Source of the DNA: JAZDJP01 sp043803805
Lineage (GTDB): Bacteria; Planctomycetota; JAZDJP01
NCBI GenBank assembly: GCA_043803805.1
Contig: JAZDJP010000012.1
Coordinates: forward strand, 1 to 6,273
Length of the DNA: 6,273 nt
Reading direction: 5' to 3'
A program made the translations under genes and the position numbers. Every line of letters begins with the position of its first letter. Positions within the stretch are counted from its first letter, which is position 1. Under the pieces are notes generated by a model that worked only from the letters and a program-made list of their open reading frames with translations, did no database searches and was not told the origin of the DNA. Positions 1-6,000 of this stretch are shown here, in pieces.

Positions 1-182
1 TGGCCATCGTGAAGAAAGAACTCCGATTGGAGCAAAGCCTCTACACAATTTTGCAGGTCGTCAGTGTCTCGGTATTTCTGAAAACCCCGATCTTGCAAGC
101 ATTTGCGGATACTGTTTCCAAGATCGTGAACGGCGACTCCGTTAACCAGTTGGTGTTATTCGAGTAATGACCGGACAGCAGT
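1..182 (+). mobile_element. Right part of an IS4-like insertion sequence; end placed near 170-182
   Basis: The transposase stop at 165-167 is followed by TGACCGGACAGCAGTG (168-183). Short G/C-rich terminal repeats close behind the transposase stop are usual for compact IS elements, and this string resembles terminal repeats I recall from IS4-like elements, so I place the right end near 182. The left end and target duplication are outside the window, so the exact boundary is unproven. CCGGA (171-175) and TCCGG (186-190) form a 5-bp inverted repeat across the presumed border, which may be accidental or a weak hairpin between the two convergent genes. Confidence 0.5.
3..167 (+). CDS. IS4-type transposase, C-terminal fragment (54 codons visible)
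   Basis: Frame 3 is open from the left edge to a TAA at 165-167. The peptide starts AIVKKELRLEQSLYTILQV, continues with FLKTPILQAF and ends NQLVLFE. This basic segment, followed by a short tail ending in QL-x-LF, is how many IS4-family DDE transposases finish; I recognise it from memory of the family, not from a search. The catalytic DDE core would lie upstream, outside the window, so activity cannot be judged. Base composition is clearly lower in GC than in the following genes, as expected for a mobile gene. It runs convergently toward the haem gene, whose stop lies 31 bases downstream. The open frame is unbroken in the visible part, so nothing here shows decay. Confidence 0.8.
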   Translation, partial: AIVKKELRLEQSLYTILQVVSVSVFLKTPILQAFADTVSKIVNGDSVNQLVLFE

Positions 183-198
183 GAATCCGGATAGGCGC

Positions 199-2571
199 TT
201 ACACGGGCGCCCGCGCCGCGGCGAGAACGGCATCCGCCAGGAGCCGCACGAGCGCCGGGTCGGCGTTGAGGCAGGGGAGGAAACGGACCTCGACGCCGGG
301 AATATCCCGCAGGGCGATTTCGGCATCCAACCCGGACTCGCTCGAATCCGCGAGAAACCCGAACGGAAACACGACGATCCGACGGGCGCCGTTTCGCGCC
401 GCGACGTCCGCGGCCTCCCGGAGGGACGGCGCCGTCCAGGGGCCGCCGCGGGAGTGGTTCAGCCAGCCGATGCCGACGGCGCCGAATTCCGGGGCAAGTT
501 TTTCCCGGATCGCTTCGTACAGGGCCATTGTCGCCGCAAGTCCGTTGTCAACGCCCGCCGGCGCCGGATCGGGCGTGCCGTGCCCGGCCAGGAGCAGCAT
601 CATCTTCCGCCGCGCGGCCTCCGGCTCTCCCGCCAGGCGCTCCCGGACGAACCGGGCCATGACATCCGCCAGGGCCTCTCCGCGGAAATCGGAAACCCAC
701 CGCGGGACCGGCCGGGAGGCCCCATGCCGCCGCTCCCACGCCGCCACGCGCCGCCGGGAAATTCCGTCGGTGAAATCGGAATCCGCGACGTACATCGGGA
801 CGAGCCGGAGTTCCGACGGCGGATCCCCGGCCATCCCGGCGAGCGCCGCGGCGAGATCCGGGGCGCGGAATTCGTACAGGGATCGCACCTCGTGCCTCCG
901 GGCGCCGTCGCGGGCGTTCAGTTCCCACGCCAGGCGTCGCGCCGTCTCCGCCGTAACGGCCTCGAGCGGTGACCGGTAGTTCTCCCGCCGCCACGCCCGC
1001 GCCCGCGTCCATGCCCCGCGCGCCGCCGCGTACGGAATGACCGCCGCCGGCATCCCCCCCGTCCGCCGGGTCACCCCCCGGAAGAGCCGGCCGAGGTAGC
1101 GCGCGTGCGACATCCAAAACCCGTCCGGCGGCTCCCCGTAGGTCAGCAATCCCGTTACCACCCGCCCCGGCTTCACCGCGGCCGTCACGGCCCGCGCGGC
1201 GGCCTCCCCGGCGCGGATGACGTCCGGCACGGAAATGCCCCCGAGGTGGTTCCCCGCGAGCGCGAGCGGCGCCGGCGAGCGTCCCACCGCCGCAACTAGT
1301 TCTGCCGCACGCGCCGCGTGGCCGAGCGGGTACGACGGAATCGCCCGGTCGTGGCGGGTCACCCGGAACAACGCCATCTCCCCGGAAAATCCCATCGTCG
1401 CGGCGAGGTCCCGCCGGACCGTCTCCCGGATCTCGTCATCGGACAATGCCAGGGCGCCGGTATCCGTCGCCCCGCCGTAGAACATCGTGAGGAGCGCATG
1501 GCCCGCGGGGGCGCGGCCCGGATACATCGCGCTTGAAAACAACACCCCCAGGGCGCGGATCCCCCGATTCTTCACCGCGAGGAATCCGAAGCCGCGCGGG
1601 GAAAATTTCAAGGATGACAACGACACCCCGACGTGCACCACCGCGACCGGAGAGACCGGGAGTCCGGCGAGAAATTTCGATTCGGGAAGGAACCCGCCCA
1701 GAAGCCGCGCGGCCTCCCACGCCGGGACGGCGATCACCAGCCCATCGGCCTCGTGCGCGGTCTCGCCGCGCTGTCCCCCGACGCGGACCCGCCATCGGCA
1801 TCGGCCGTCGGCGCCGCGTACGGGCTCGACCGAACGGACCCGGACGCCGCATTCGACCGCGCTTCCCAGCGCCGCCGCCAGGCGTGCCGGGAATTCCGAA
1901 AGCCCCTCCCGGAACGAAACCATCGCGGAGGGACGCCGCGGCCCCCCCGGCCGGGGCCGGCCCGCGCGGCCGGAAAACAGTTTTCGGACCGCTCCGCGCA
2001 CGACGCTTCCCCCCGCGGCAAATTCGTGGATCGCCGGGAACGCCGCCCGGACGCTCAATTGCTCCGGGTCGCCCGCGTAGACACCCGACACGAACGGGCC
2101 GATTAATTTTTCCAGGAATTCCGGCCCGAGATGGCGGCGGGTGAAATCCGCCAGGGATTCGTCCGCCGGGGGACGCGCGCCCAGGAACGGCTCGCGGAGG
2201 AGCCGGAATTTCGCCTTCCATGTCAGGAGCGGCGACGCGAGAAACGCCGCCGGATTCATCGGGACGTTGTGCATCCGCGTTCCGCTGAAAATAAACCGCG
2301 GGTGCTTTCGGACGGGCGCGGCGAGAAGCGATCCCGGCGGGACGACCTCCGCCGCAAGATCGTAAAAGGCCGGCATGCCGCGGAAGGAATTGGGGCCCAG
2401 TTCCAGGAGCCACTCCCCCTGGCGCACCGAGGCGATGACCCCGCCGGGCCGGTCCGCCTCCTCCAGCACCCGCACATCCAGCCCCGCCTCGCTCATCCGG
2501 TACGCCGCGGCGAGCCCCGCGGCGCCGGCGCCGACGACGATGATCCGGGGGGGTCGGATGGCGTCCGTCAC
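199..2571 (-). CDS. hemY-hemH: Fused porphyrinogen oxidase (HemY/CgoX-type) - ferrochelatase (HemH/CpfC-type), 790 aa
   Basis: This is a two-domain haem enzyme. Residues 1-465 are a FAD-dependent porphyrinogen oxidase: dinucleotide-binding GAGAAG at 14-19, acidic E37/E38 after beta-2, RPGG at 41-44, IPSYPLGH at 411-418, and the family's C-terminal FAD motif GNHLGGISVPD at 440-450. Residues 468-790 are a ferrochelatase of normal length: TYGEP at 477-481, NYRSPL at 531-536, catalytic His664 in AGHGTP, GW at 702-703 with PW at 711-712, and catalytic Glu745 in FLADSSESGLD. His664 and Glu745 align by eye with B. subtilis H183 and E264. The domain order follows the pathway: oxidise the porphyrinogen, then insert iron. 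Tyr478 matches the Tyr of Firmicutes coproporphyrin ferrochelatases, which hints at coproporphyrin rather than protoporphyrin substrates. The linker is only a few residues. GTG 2571 is the first start after an in-frame TGA (2598-2596). It is transcribed alone, divergent from the E1-like gene. The frame is intact and GC at third positions is very high. Confidence 0.93.
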   Translation of the reverse strand: MTDAIRPPRIIVVGAGAAGLAAAYRMSEAGLDVRVLEEADRPGGVIASVRQGEWLLELGPNSFRGMPAFYDLAAEVVPPGSLLAAPVRKHPRFIFSGTRMHNVPMNPAAFLASPLLTWKAKFRLLREPFLGARPPADESLADFTRRHLGPEFLEKLIGPFVSGVYAGDPEQLSVRAAFPAIHEFAAGGSVVRGAVRKLFSGRAGRPRPGGPRRPSAMVSFREGLSEFPARLAAALGSAVECGVRVRSVEPVRGADGRCRWRVRVGGQRGETAHEADGLVIAVPAWEAARLLGGFLPESKFLAGLPVSPVAVVHVGVSLSSLKFSPRGFGFLAVKNRGIRALGVLFSSAMYPGRAPAGHALLTMFYGGATDTGALALSDDEIRETVRRDLAATMGFSGEMALFRVTRHDRAIPSYPLGHAARAAELVAAVGRSPAPLALAGNHLGGISVPDVIRAGEAAARAVTAAVKPGRVVTGLLTYGEPPDGFWMSHARYLGRLFRGVTRRTGGMPAAVIPYAAARGAWTRARAWRRENYRSPLEAVTAETARRLAWELNARDGARRHEVRSLYEFRAPDLAAALAGMAGDPPSELRLVPMYVADSDFTDGISRRRVAAWERRHGASRPVPRWVSDFRGEALADVMARFVRERLAGEPEAARRKMMLLLAGHGTPDPAPAGVDNGLAATMALYEAIREKLAPEFGAVGIGWLNHSRGGPWTAPSLREAADVAARNGARRIVVFPFGFLADSSESGLDAEIALRDIPGVEVRFLPCLNADPALVRLLADAVLAAARAPV

Positions 2572-2577
2572 GGCGCG

Positions 2578-2586
2578 CCCTCCTTC
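2578..2586 (-). promoter_or_regulatory. Strong Shine-Dalgarno site for the haem fusion gene
   Basis: On the minus strand the bases read GAAGGAGGG, ending 6 bases before GTG at 2571-2569. This near-perfect anti-16S match fixes the GTG as the start. The only other codons between it and the in-frame TGA at 2598-2596 are non-start codons. Confidence 0.85.
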
Positions 2587-2631
2587 AAAAGAACTTCAAT
2601 CGTATCCGGGACCGTCGAAGACATGACGCGC

Positions 2632-2637
2632 ATTATA
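2632..2637 (-). promoter_or_regulatory. Candidate -10 box of the haem fusion gene
   Basis: The minus strand has a perfect TATAAT here, in a relatively AT-rich island of an otherwise GC-rich sequence. It lies about 60 bases before the GTG start, giving a plausible leader of about 55 bases. The hexamer 17 bases upstream (ATGGAT, 2660-2655) is a poor -35, and no extended -10 TG is present, so it may need an activator or be chance. On the plus strand TATCAT at 2707-2712 is a weaker candidate -10 for the divergent three-gene operon, also without a good -35. Confidence 0.35.
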
Positions 2638-2768
2638 GACCCCTTATCCGCAACATCCATAAACCTTGCGCGCGAAATCCATCTTCCATCCTGCCCCAAA
2701 TTGATTTATCATGGCCGGGCAACCCCGACGGGAGAACCTCACGCCACAGCGGGGTCGGCGGAGCGAAT

Positions 2769-2774
2769 GGGAGG
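2769..2774 (+). promoter_or_regulatory. Shine-Dalgarno site deciding the E1-like gene start
   Basis: GGGAGG lies 9 bases before ATG 2784. The next in-frame ATG (2811) has only a poorly spaced GAGG in front of it, so 2784 is preferred. Confidence 0.6.
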
Positions 2775-2783
2775 CGCCGGACG

Positions 2784-3617
2784 ATGACGACCACGATCAC
2801 ATACGAGGCGATGACGAGTCGGAATATCGGCCTGATCACGGAGAAGGAACAGCGCCGGCTTCGCGGGTCGGTGGTGGCGGTGTTGGGGATGGGCGGGATC
2901 GGGGGAGTCGTCGCCGAGCTGTTGGCGCGCGCCGGCGTGGGCCGGTTGAAGATCGTGGACCGCGATGTTTTTGAGGTGTCGAACCTGAACCGCCAGATCT
3001 TTGCCTACGCCCACACCGTGGGGCGGAAGAAGACGGAGGTCGCCAGGGAGTTTCTGTTGGGCATCAATCCCGGGTTGAAAGTGGACGTCTACGACACGGT
3101 CAGCGAAGACAACGCGGACGACGTGGTGAGCGGCGCCGATGCGATCGTTCTGGGGATTGACACGGTGGCGCCCTGCATCGCCGCCATGCGCGCGGCGCGC
3201 GCGCGGGGAATCCCCGCGGTGGAGGGGTGGGCCATACCCTATGGAAATGTCCGCGTTATCGACTCGGGAACTCCGTCTCTTGAGGAATTGTACGATCTGC
3301 CAACGTTGAGCCGGCCGCTGGCCGGCATATCGGAGAAGGAACTGGCGATGCTGGATAAGCTCGTGCTGGCGAGCCTGGGGAGAATACCGGGTGTGGCCGG
3401 GTATTATCCGCCGGAGGTTCGGGCGGCGATGAGTGACGGGAGTCTGCCGCTCCGGTCGTTCGCGCCGATGGTGTGGCTGGCGTCGGTTCTGGTGGCGACG
3501 GAAACGATCAAGGTGTTGCTCGGGCGTGGCCGGGTGGCCCGGGCGCCGGCGTGGGCGTTGTACGATCCCTACGAACACCGGGCGCTCCATACGGCGGACG
3601 GAAAGGATTCGTCATGA
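2784..3617 (+). CDS. ThiF/MoeB/HesA-family (E1-like) adenylyltransferase, 277 aa, without catalytic Cys or zinc site
   Basis: Enzymes of this fold use ATP to adenylate a carboxylate, often the C-terminus of a ubiquitin-like protein or peptide. Visible features are a SRNIGLIT-EKEQ lead-in (12-23), glycine-rich nucleotide loop GMGGIG (35-40), ribose-binding acidic region DRDVFE (59-64), the signature NLNRQ (67-71) containing the Arg finger, conserved Lys83 in VGRKK, and Asp126 in LGIDT at the place of the family TD. The C-terminal helix SFAPMVWLASVLVATETIKVLLG region (225-247) is typical of the fold. Unlike MoeB and ThiF there are no CxxC zinc pairs, and the only cysteine is Cys131, too early to be the usual thioester or sulfur-transfer Cys. 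This points to adenylation with direct transfer or dehydration, as in MccB- or TcdA-like members, but the substrate is unknown. It is the first gene of a three-gene operon, and its TGA overlaps the next ATG. The family call is secure; the function is not. Confidence 0.88.
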   Translation: MTTTITYEAMTSRNIGLITEKEQRRLRGSVVAVLGMGGIGGVVAELLARAGVGRLKIVDRDVFEVSNLNRQIFAYAHTVGRKKTEVAREFLLGINPGLKVDVYDTVSEDNADDVVSGADAIVLGIDTVAPCIAAMRAARARGIPAVEGWAIPYGNVRVIDSGTPSLEELYDLPTLSRPLAGISEKELAMLDKLVLASLGRIPGVAGYYPPEVRAAMSDGSLPLRSFAPMVWLASVLVATETIKVLLGRGRVARAPAWALYDPYEHRALHTADGKDSS

Positions 3618-4501
3618 AAATCATCAACGCGCATGTTCACATGCTGGAACTGAGACCGGGGGACGCCATGCCGGCGGAGGTGGCGGTGCTGAAGGGGCTG
3701 GCGAAGACCCTGCCGTTGTTGAAAACGGAGGAACTGCTCCGGCAGATGGACGTGGCGGGGATCGAGAAGTCGGTCCTGTATGCGGTGGCGGCACCCATTG
3801 TGTACGCCTCCAACGAGCATGTGGCCCGGCTGTGCCGGGAGCATCCGGACCGTTTCATCGGGTTTGCGTCGTCGGATGTCCACGGCGCGGGGGCGGTGAC
3901 GGAGCTCCGGCGCGCGGTGGAAGTGGACGGTTTGCGGGGGTTCAAGTTTCATCCGCCGCTGCAGGGCTTCTCGCCGGACGATCCGAAGATGGATCCGATC
4001 TATGAGTTGGCGGTGAGTTTGAACGTGCCGATCGTGTTCCACACGGGGACGACGCCTTTCGGAAAGTTTGCGAGGCTGAAATACGCCAATCCGATTCTCC
4101 TGGACGAGGTGGCGTGCCGCTGGCCCCGGTTGCGGATTCTGATCACACACCTGGGGACATTGTGGCACAACGAGGCCATGATGGTGGTCGAGAAGAATCC
4201 CGGCGTGTTCCTGGACACCTCCGACTATCCGCCCTGGATCCGGAAACTGGTGACGCCGGACAATGTGCAACGGGTGGGAGAAGGCAAATACATTTTCGGC
4301 ACGGATTATCCCATGCCGTACCGGGGCGAGGCGCACGATCTGGGGATGTATGTGAAATGCATCAAGGGATTGCCGCTGCCGGAGCCGATCATACGCGGGA
4401 TATTCTGGGACAATTTCTGGACCTTCCTGAACGGGAGGGAGAACCTGGACCGCGTGGTGACGGGCGCCGATCTGGCAACGCTGAACACGGGAAACCCATG
4501 A
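3614..4501 (+). CDS. Amidohydrolase_2 (ACMSD-like) TIM-barrel metalloenzyme, 295 aa
   Basis: This is a metal-dependent hydrolase or decarboxylase of the COG2159 type, predicted cytoplasmic (no signal peptide). The metal set is readable: His7 and His9 in NAHVH at the end of strand 1, His143 in VFHTGT, His179 in ITHLGT and Asp231 in FGTDYP. By family analogy with ACMSD, H7, H9, H143 and D231 bind the metal and H179 is the catalytic His. The additional conserved-looking GFKFHPPLQG (109-118) supplies Lys111 and His113 near the pocket. The length is normal for the family. The start at 3614 is chosen because it begins directly with MKIINAHVH, has AAAGGA at 3602-3607 (6 bases of spacing), and overlaps the upstream stop as ATGA. 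An in-frame extension to 3473 would lie inside the previous gene. Third positions are strongly G-rich. The reaction cannot be named: hydrolysis of an amide or ester, hydration or decarboxylation are all found in this family. Confidence 0.9.
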   Translation: MKIINAHVHMLELRPGDAMPAEVAVLKGLAKTLPLLKTEELLRQMDVAGIEKSVLYAVAAPIVYASNEHVARLCREHPDRFIGFASSDVHGAGAVTELRRAVEVDGLRGFKFHPPLQGFSPDDPKMDPIYELAVSLNVPIVFHTGTTPFGKFARLKYANPILLDEVACRWPRLRILITHLGTLWHNEAMMVVEKNPGVFLDTSDYPPWIRKLVTPDNVQRVGEGKYIFGTDYPMPYRGEAHDLGMYVKCIKGLPLPEPIIRGIFWDNFWTFLNGRENLDRVVTGADLATLNTGNP

Positions 4502-5955
4502 TAACCAGGTCCAATCGCCTTCTGTGGCGTCTGAAGGTGCGCGCGTGGCGGCGCGGCTACCGGTTTCTGGAGCGAGCGGACCCGGACGTTCTGACGCGGA
4601 AGAGCGAGGAAGCCGCCGTGCTGACGTTTCAGCGGGCGGCCGCGAGAGTGCCGTTCTACCGCAACCTGCTGAAGGAGCGGGGTGTCGACCCGAAGCGAGT
4701 CACCGGCCCGGAGCGATTTCGGGAACTCGTGCCCGTCGTGGACAAGCATCAGATTTTCAAGGATGCGCCACTGCATGACCTGTGCGTGAACGGATCACTC
4801 AAGGACGTGAAGTCCATTCTGGCCAGTTCGGGCTTTTCCGGGGTATTCAGCCTGGGGGTGAATACGCAGGAGAACCAGCGGCATTCGGCGGACGCGATCG
4901 ACGCGGCCCTGGACTATTTATTCCAGGTGGGCGATGTGCGGACTCTGATCGTCAATGCCGTTCCCATGGGCGTGAAGATCCCGACGTCGCTACCCTGCGC
5001 GGACGTGTCGGTTCGCGGCGACATGGCGTTGGCTATTCTCAAGAGACTCCGGCCGTACTACGAGCAGTTCATTGTGGTAAGCGATCCGCACTTTATGAAG
5101 AAGCTGGTGGAAGACGGTCAGGATCAGGGGGTCTGCTGGAAGGATTTTCCGATCCACCTGGTGATGGGGGAAGATTGGTTTTCGGAAACGATGAGGACCT
5201 ACCTGGCGGGGATCACCGGGGCGGATCCTGATGATCCGGGGGAAAGCAAACTTGTCGGCGCGACAATGGGTGTGGCGGAATTGGACCTGAATATCTTCCA
5301 CGAAACCCGGGACACCATTCGGATCCGGCGCCTGGCGGAAAGAGACGGCAAACTGCGGCACGCGCTGTTCGGCGAAACGGAGATTACGCCCGTTCTGTTT
5401 CACTACTATCCCCATCGCACGCACGTGGAGCTCGCGCCGACCGCGGAGGGTTCACGCGAAATCGTCTTTACCATGCTGAGCTCGAGGATGCGAATTCCAT
5501 TGGTGCGATACAACGCCGGGGACTGCGGATACCTGTTCAGCCATGGGGAGATGCGCGACATCCTCCGGGACTTCGGCTACGAGTCATACGCGCCCCGGTT
5601 GCGCCTGCCGCTGGTGGCGGTGTCCGGGCGCGCCGGCAGGACGATCTCGGCGGGTGGCGCGAGGCTTACGCCGGAGGCGGGCCGTTCCGCCTTGTACGCG
5701 GATCCTGCGCTGGCCCGGGCAACAACAGGACAATTCTGGATGTCGGCGAACAACGGCCGGATCACGTTCGAGGTGCAACTGAGACCCGGTTACCCGCCCT
5801 CGAATGGAATGGGTCCACGCCTGGCAGAAAGGCTGGGCGGCGGAGTGGATGTTGTCCTGGTTCCATACGACGGGTTCCCGGTTGGCATGGCGGTCGACTA
5901 CGAAAGAAAGTTCCGGCACATGAACCAGACGCCTGTCGGGCCTTCCGTCTCTTAG
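4498..5955 (+). CDS. PaaK / coenzyme-F390-synthetase-like AMP-forming ligase, divergent, 485 aa
   Basis: This is probably an adenylate-forming carboxylate ligase. The N-terminus has the phenylacetate-CoA-ligase lead-in FQRAAARVPFYRNLL (44-58), followed by FRELVPVVDKHQIF (74-87). Core motifs follow in family order: a phosphate loop at 109-120 reading SSGFSGVFSLG, where the usual form is SSGTTGxP; GEDWFSETMR (224-233); the substrate/adenine region ATMGVAELDLNIF (255-267); RYNAGDCGYL (337-346) with Asp342 as the ribose-binding Asp; and the hinge segment SGRAGRTISAGGARLTPE (376-393), after which a small C-terminal domain begins. Lys471 in ERKFRHM could be the C-terminal lysine. The start at 4498 is set by the ATGA overlap with the amidohydrolase stop; the GGGA in front is weak, so translation is probably coupled. 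Upstream in-frame codons (from 4114) lie inside the previous gene. Substrate and whether the acceptor is CoA, an amine or a carrier are unknown. Confident in the fold, less in activity because the loop is altered. Confidence 0.82.
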   Translation: MITRSNRLLWRLKVRAWRRGYRFLERADPDVLTRKSEEAAVLTFQRAAARVPFYRNLLKERGVDPKRVTGPERFRELVPVVDKHQIFKDAPLHDLCVNGSLKDVKSILASSGFSGVFSLGVNTQENQRHSADAIDAALDYLFQVGDVRTLIVNAVPMGVKIPTSLPCADVSVRGDMALAILKRLRPYYEQFIVVSDPHFMKKLVEDGQDQGVCWKDFPIHLVMGEDWFSETMRTYLAGITGADPDDPGESKLVGATMGVAELDLNIFHETRDTIRIRRLAERDGKLRHALFGETEITPVLFHYYPHRTHVELAPTAEGSREIVFTMLSSRMRIPLVRYNAGDCGYLFSHGEMRDILRDFGYESYAPRLRLPLVAVSGRAGRTISAGGARLTPEAGRSALYADPALARATTGQFWMSANNGRITFEVQLRPGYPPSNGMGPRLAERLGGGVDVVLVPYDGFPVGMAVDYERKFRHMNQTPVGPSVS

Positions 5956-6000
5956 AAACTATCGGCCTCGAACCGACGCCTGGGTTTTGAGATAGTTTCC
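5955..6000. terminator. Inverted repeat in the convergent spacer: candidate bidirectional terminator with tRNA-like shape
   Basis: GAAACTATC (5955-5963) is perfectly complementary to GATAGTTTC (5991-5999), enclosing 27 bases. The arms directly abut the stop codons of the two convergent genes (TAG 5953-5955 on plus, TAG 6002-6000 on minus), which is where a shared terminator is expected. The U-tract is poor on both sides, so rho-independent termination is uncertain. Read on the minus strand the element also contains a T-arm-like hairpin: GTCGG, loop TTCGAGG, CCGAT (5978-5962), flanked by a 7-bp acceptor-like stem. See the findings. Confidence 0.45.

Noticed and set aside
181..972. Plus-strand open frames opposite the haem gene (181-972, 266-979, 1487-2080, 1533-2144, 2131-2787)
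   Set aside because: Their products are Arg/Pro/Gly-rich low-complexity strings with no family motifs. They are antisense shadows in a very GC-rich gene that has clear domains on the minus strand.
1436..2413. Second long minus-strand open frame inside the haem gene
   Set aside because: It overlaps the recognised oxidase domain in another frame and translates to Arg/Gly/Pro-rich sequence without motifs.
3473..3613. N-terminal extension of the amidohydrolase to 3473
   Set aside because: The added stretch is entirely inside the E1-like gene and Gly/Val/Arg-rich. The family begins at the strand leading to HxH, which starts exactly at ATG 3614.
3569..4336. Minus-strand open frames opposite the cassette (2739-3590, 3569-4336, 4306-4776, 4990-5424)
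   Set aside because: They are His/Arg/Gln-rich antisense translations of well-supported plus-strand genes, with no motifs or ribosome sites of note.
4114..4497. N-terminal extension of the PaaK-like ligase to 4114
   Set aside because: It overlaps the amidohydrolase in another frame and has no ligase similarity; ATG 4498 overlaps the stop as ATGA.
5953..6000. A complete functional tRNA gene
   Set aside because: There is no room for a D-arm and a full anticodon arm, and no encoded CCA, so at most it is tRNA-like or a remnant.
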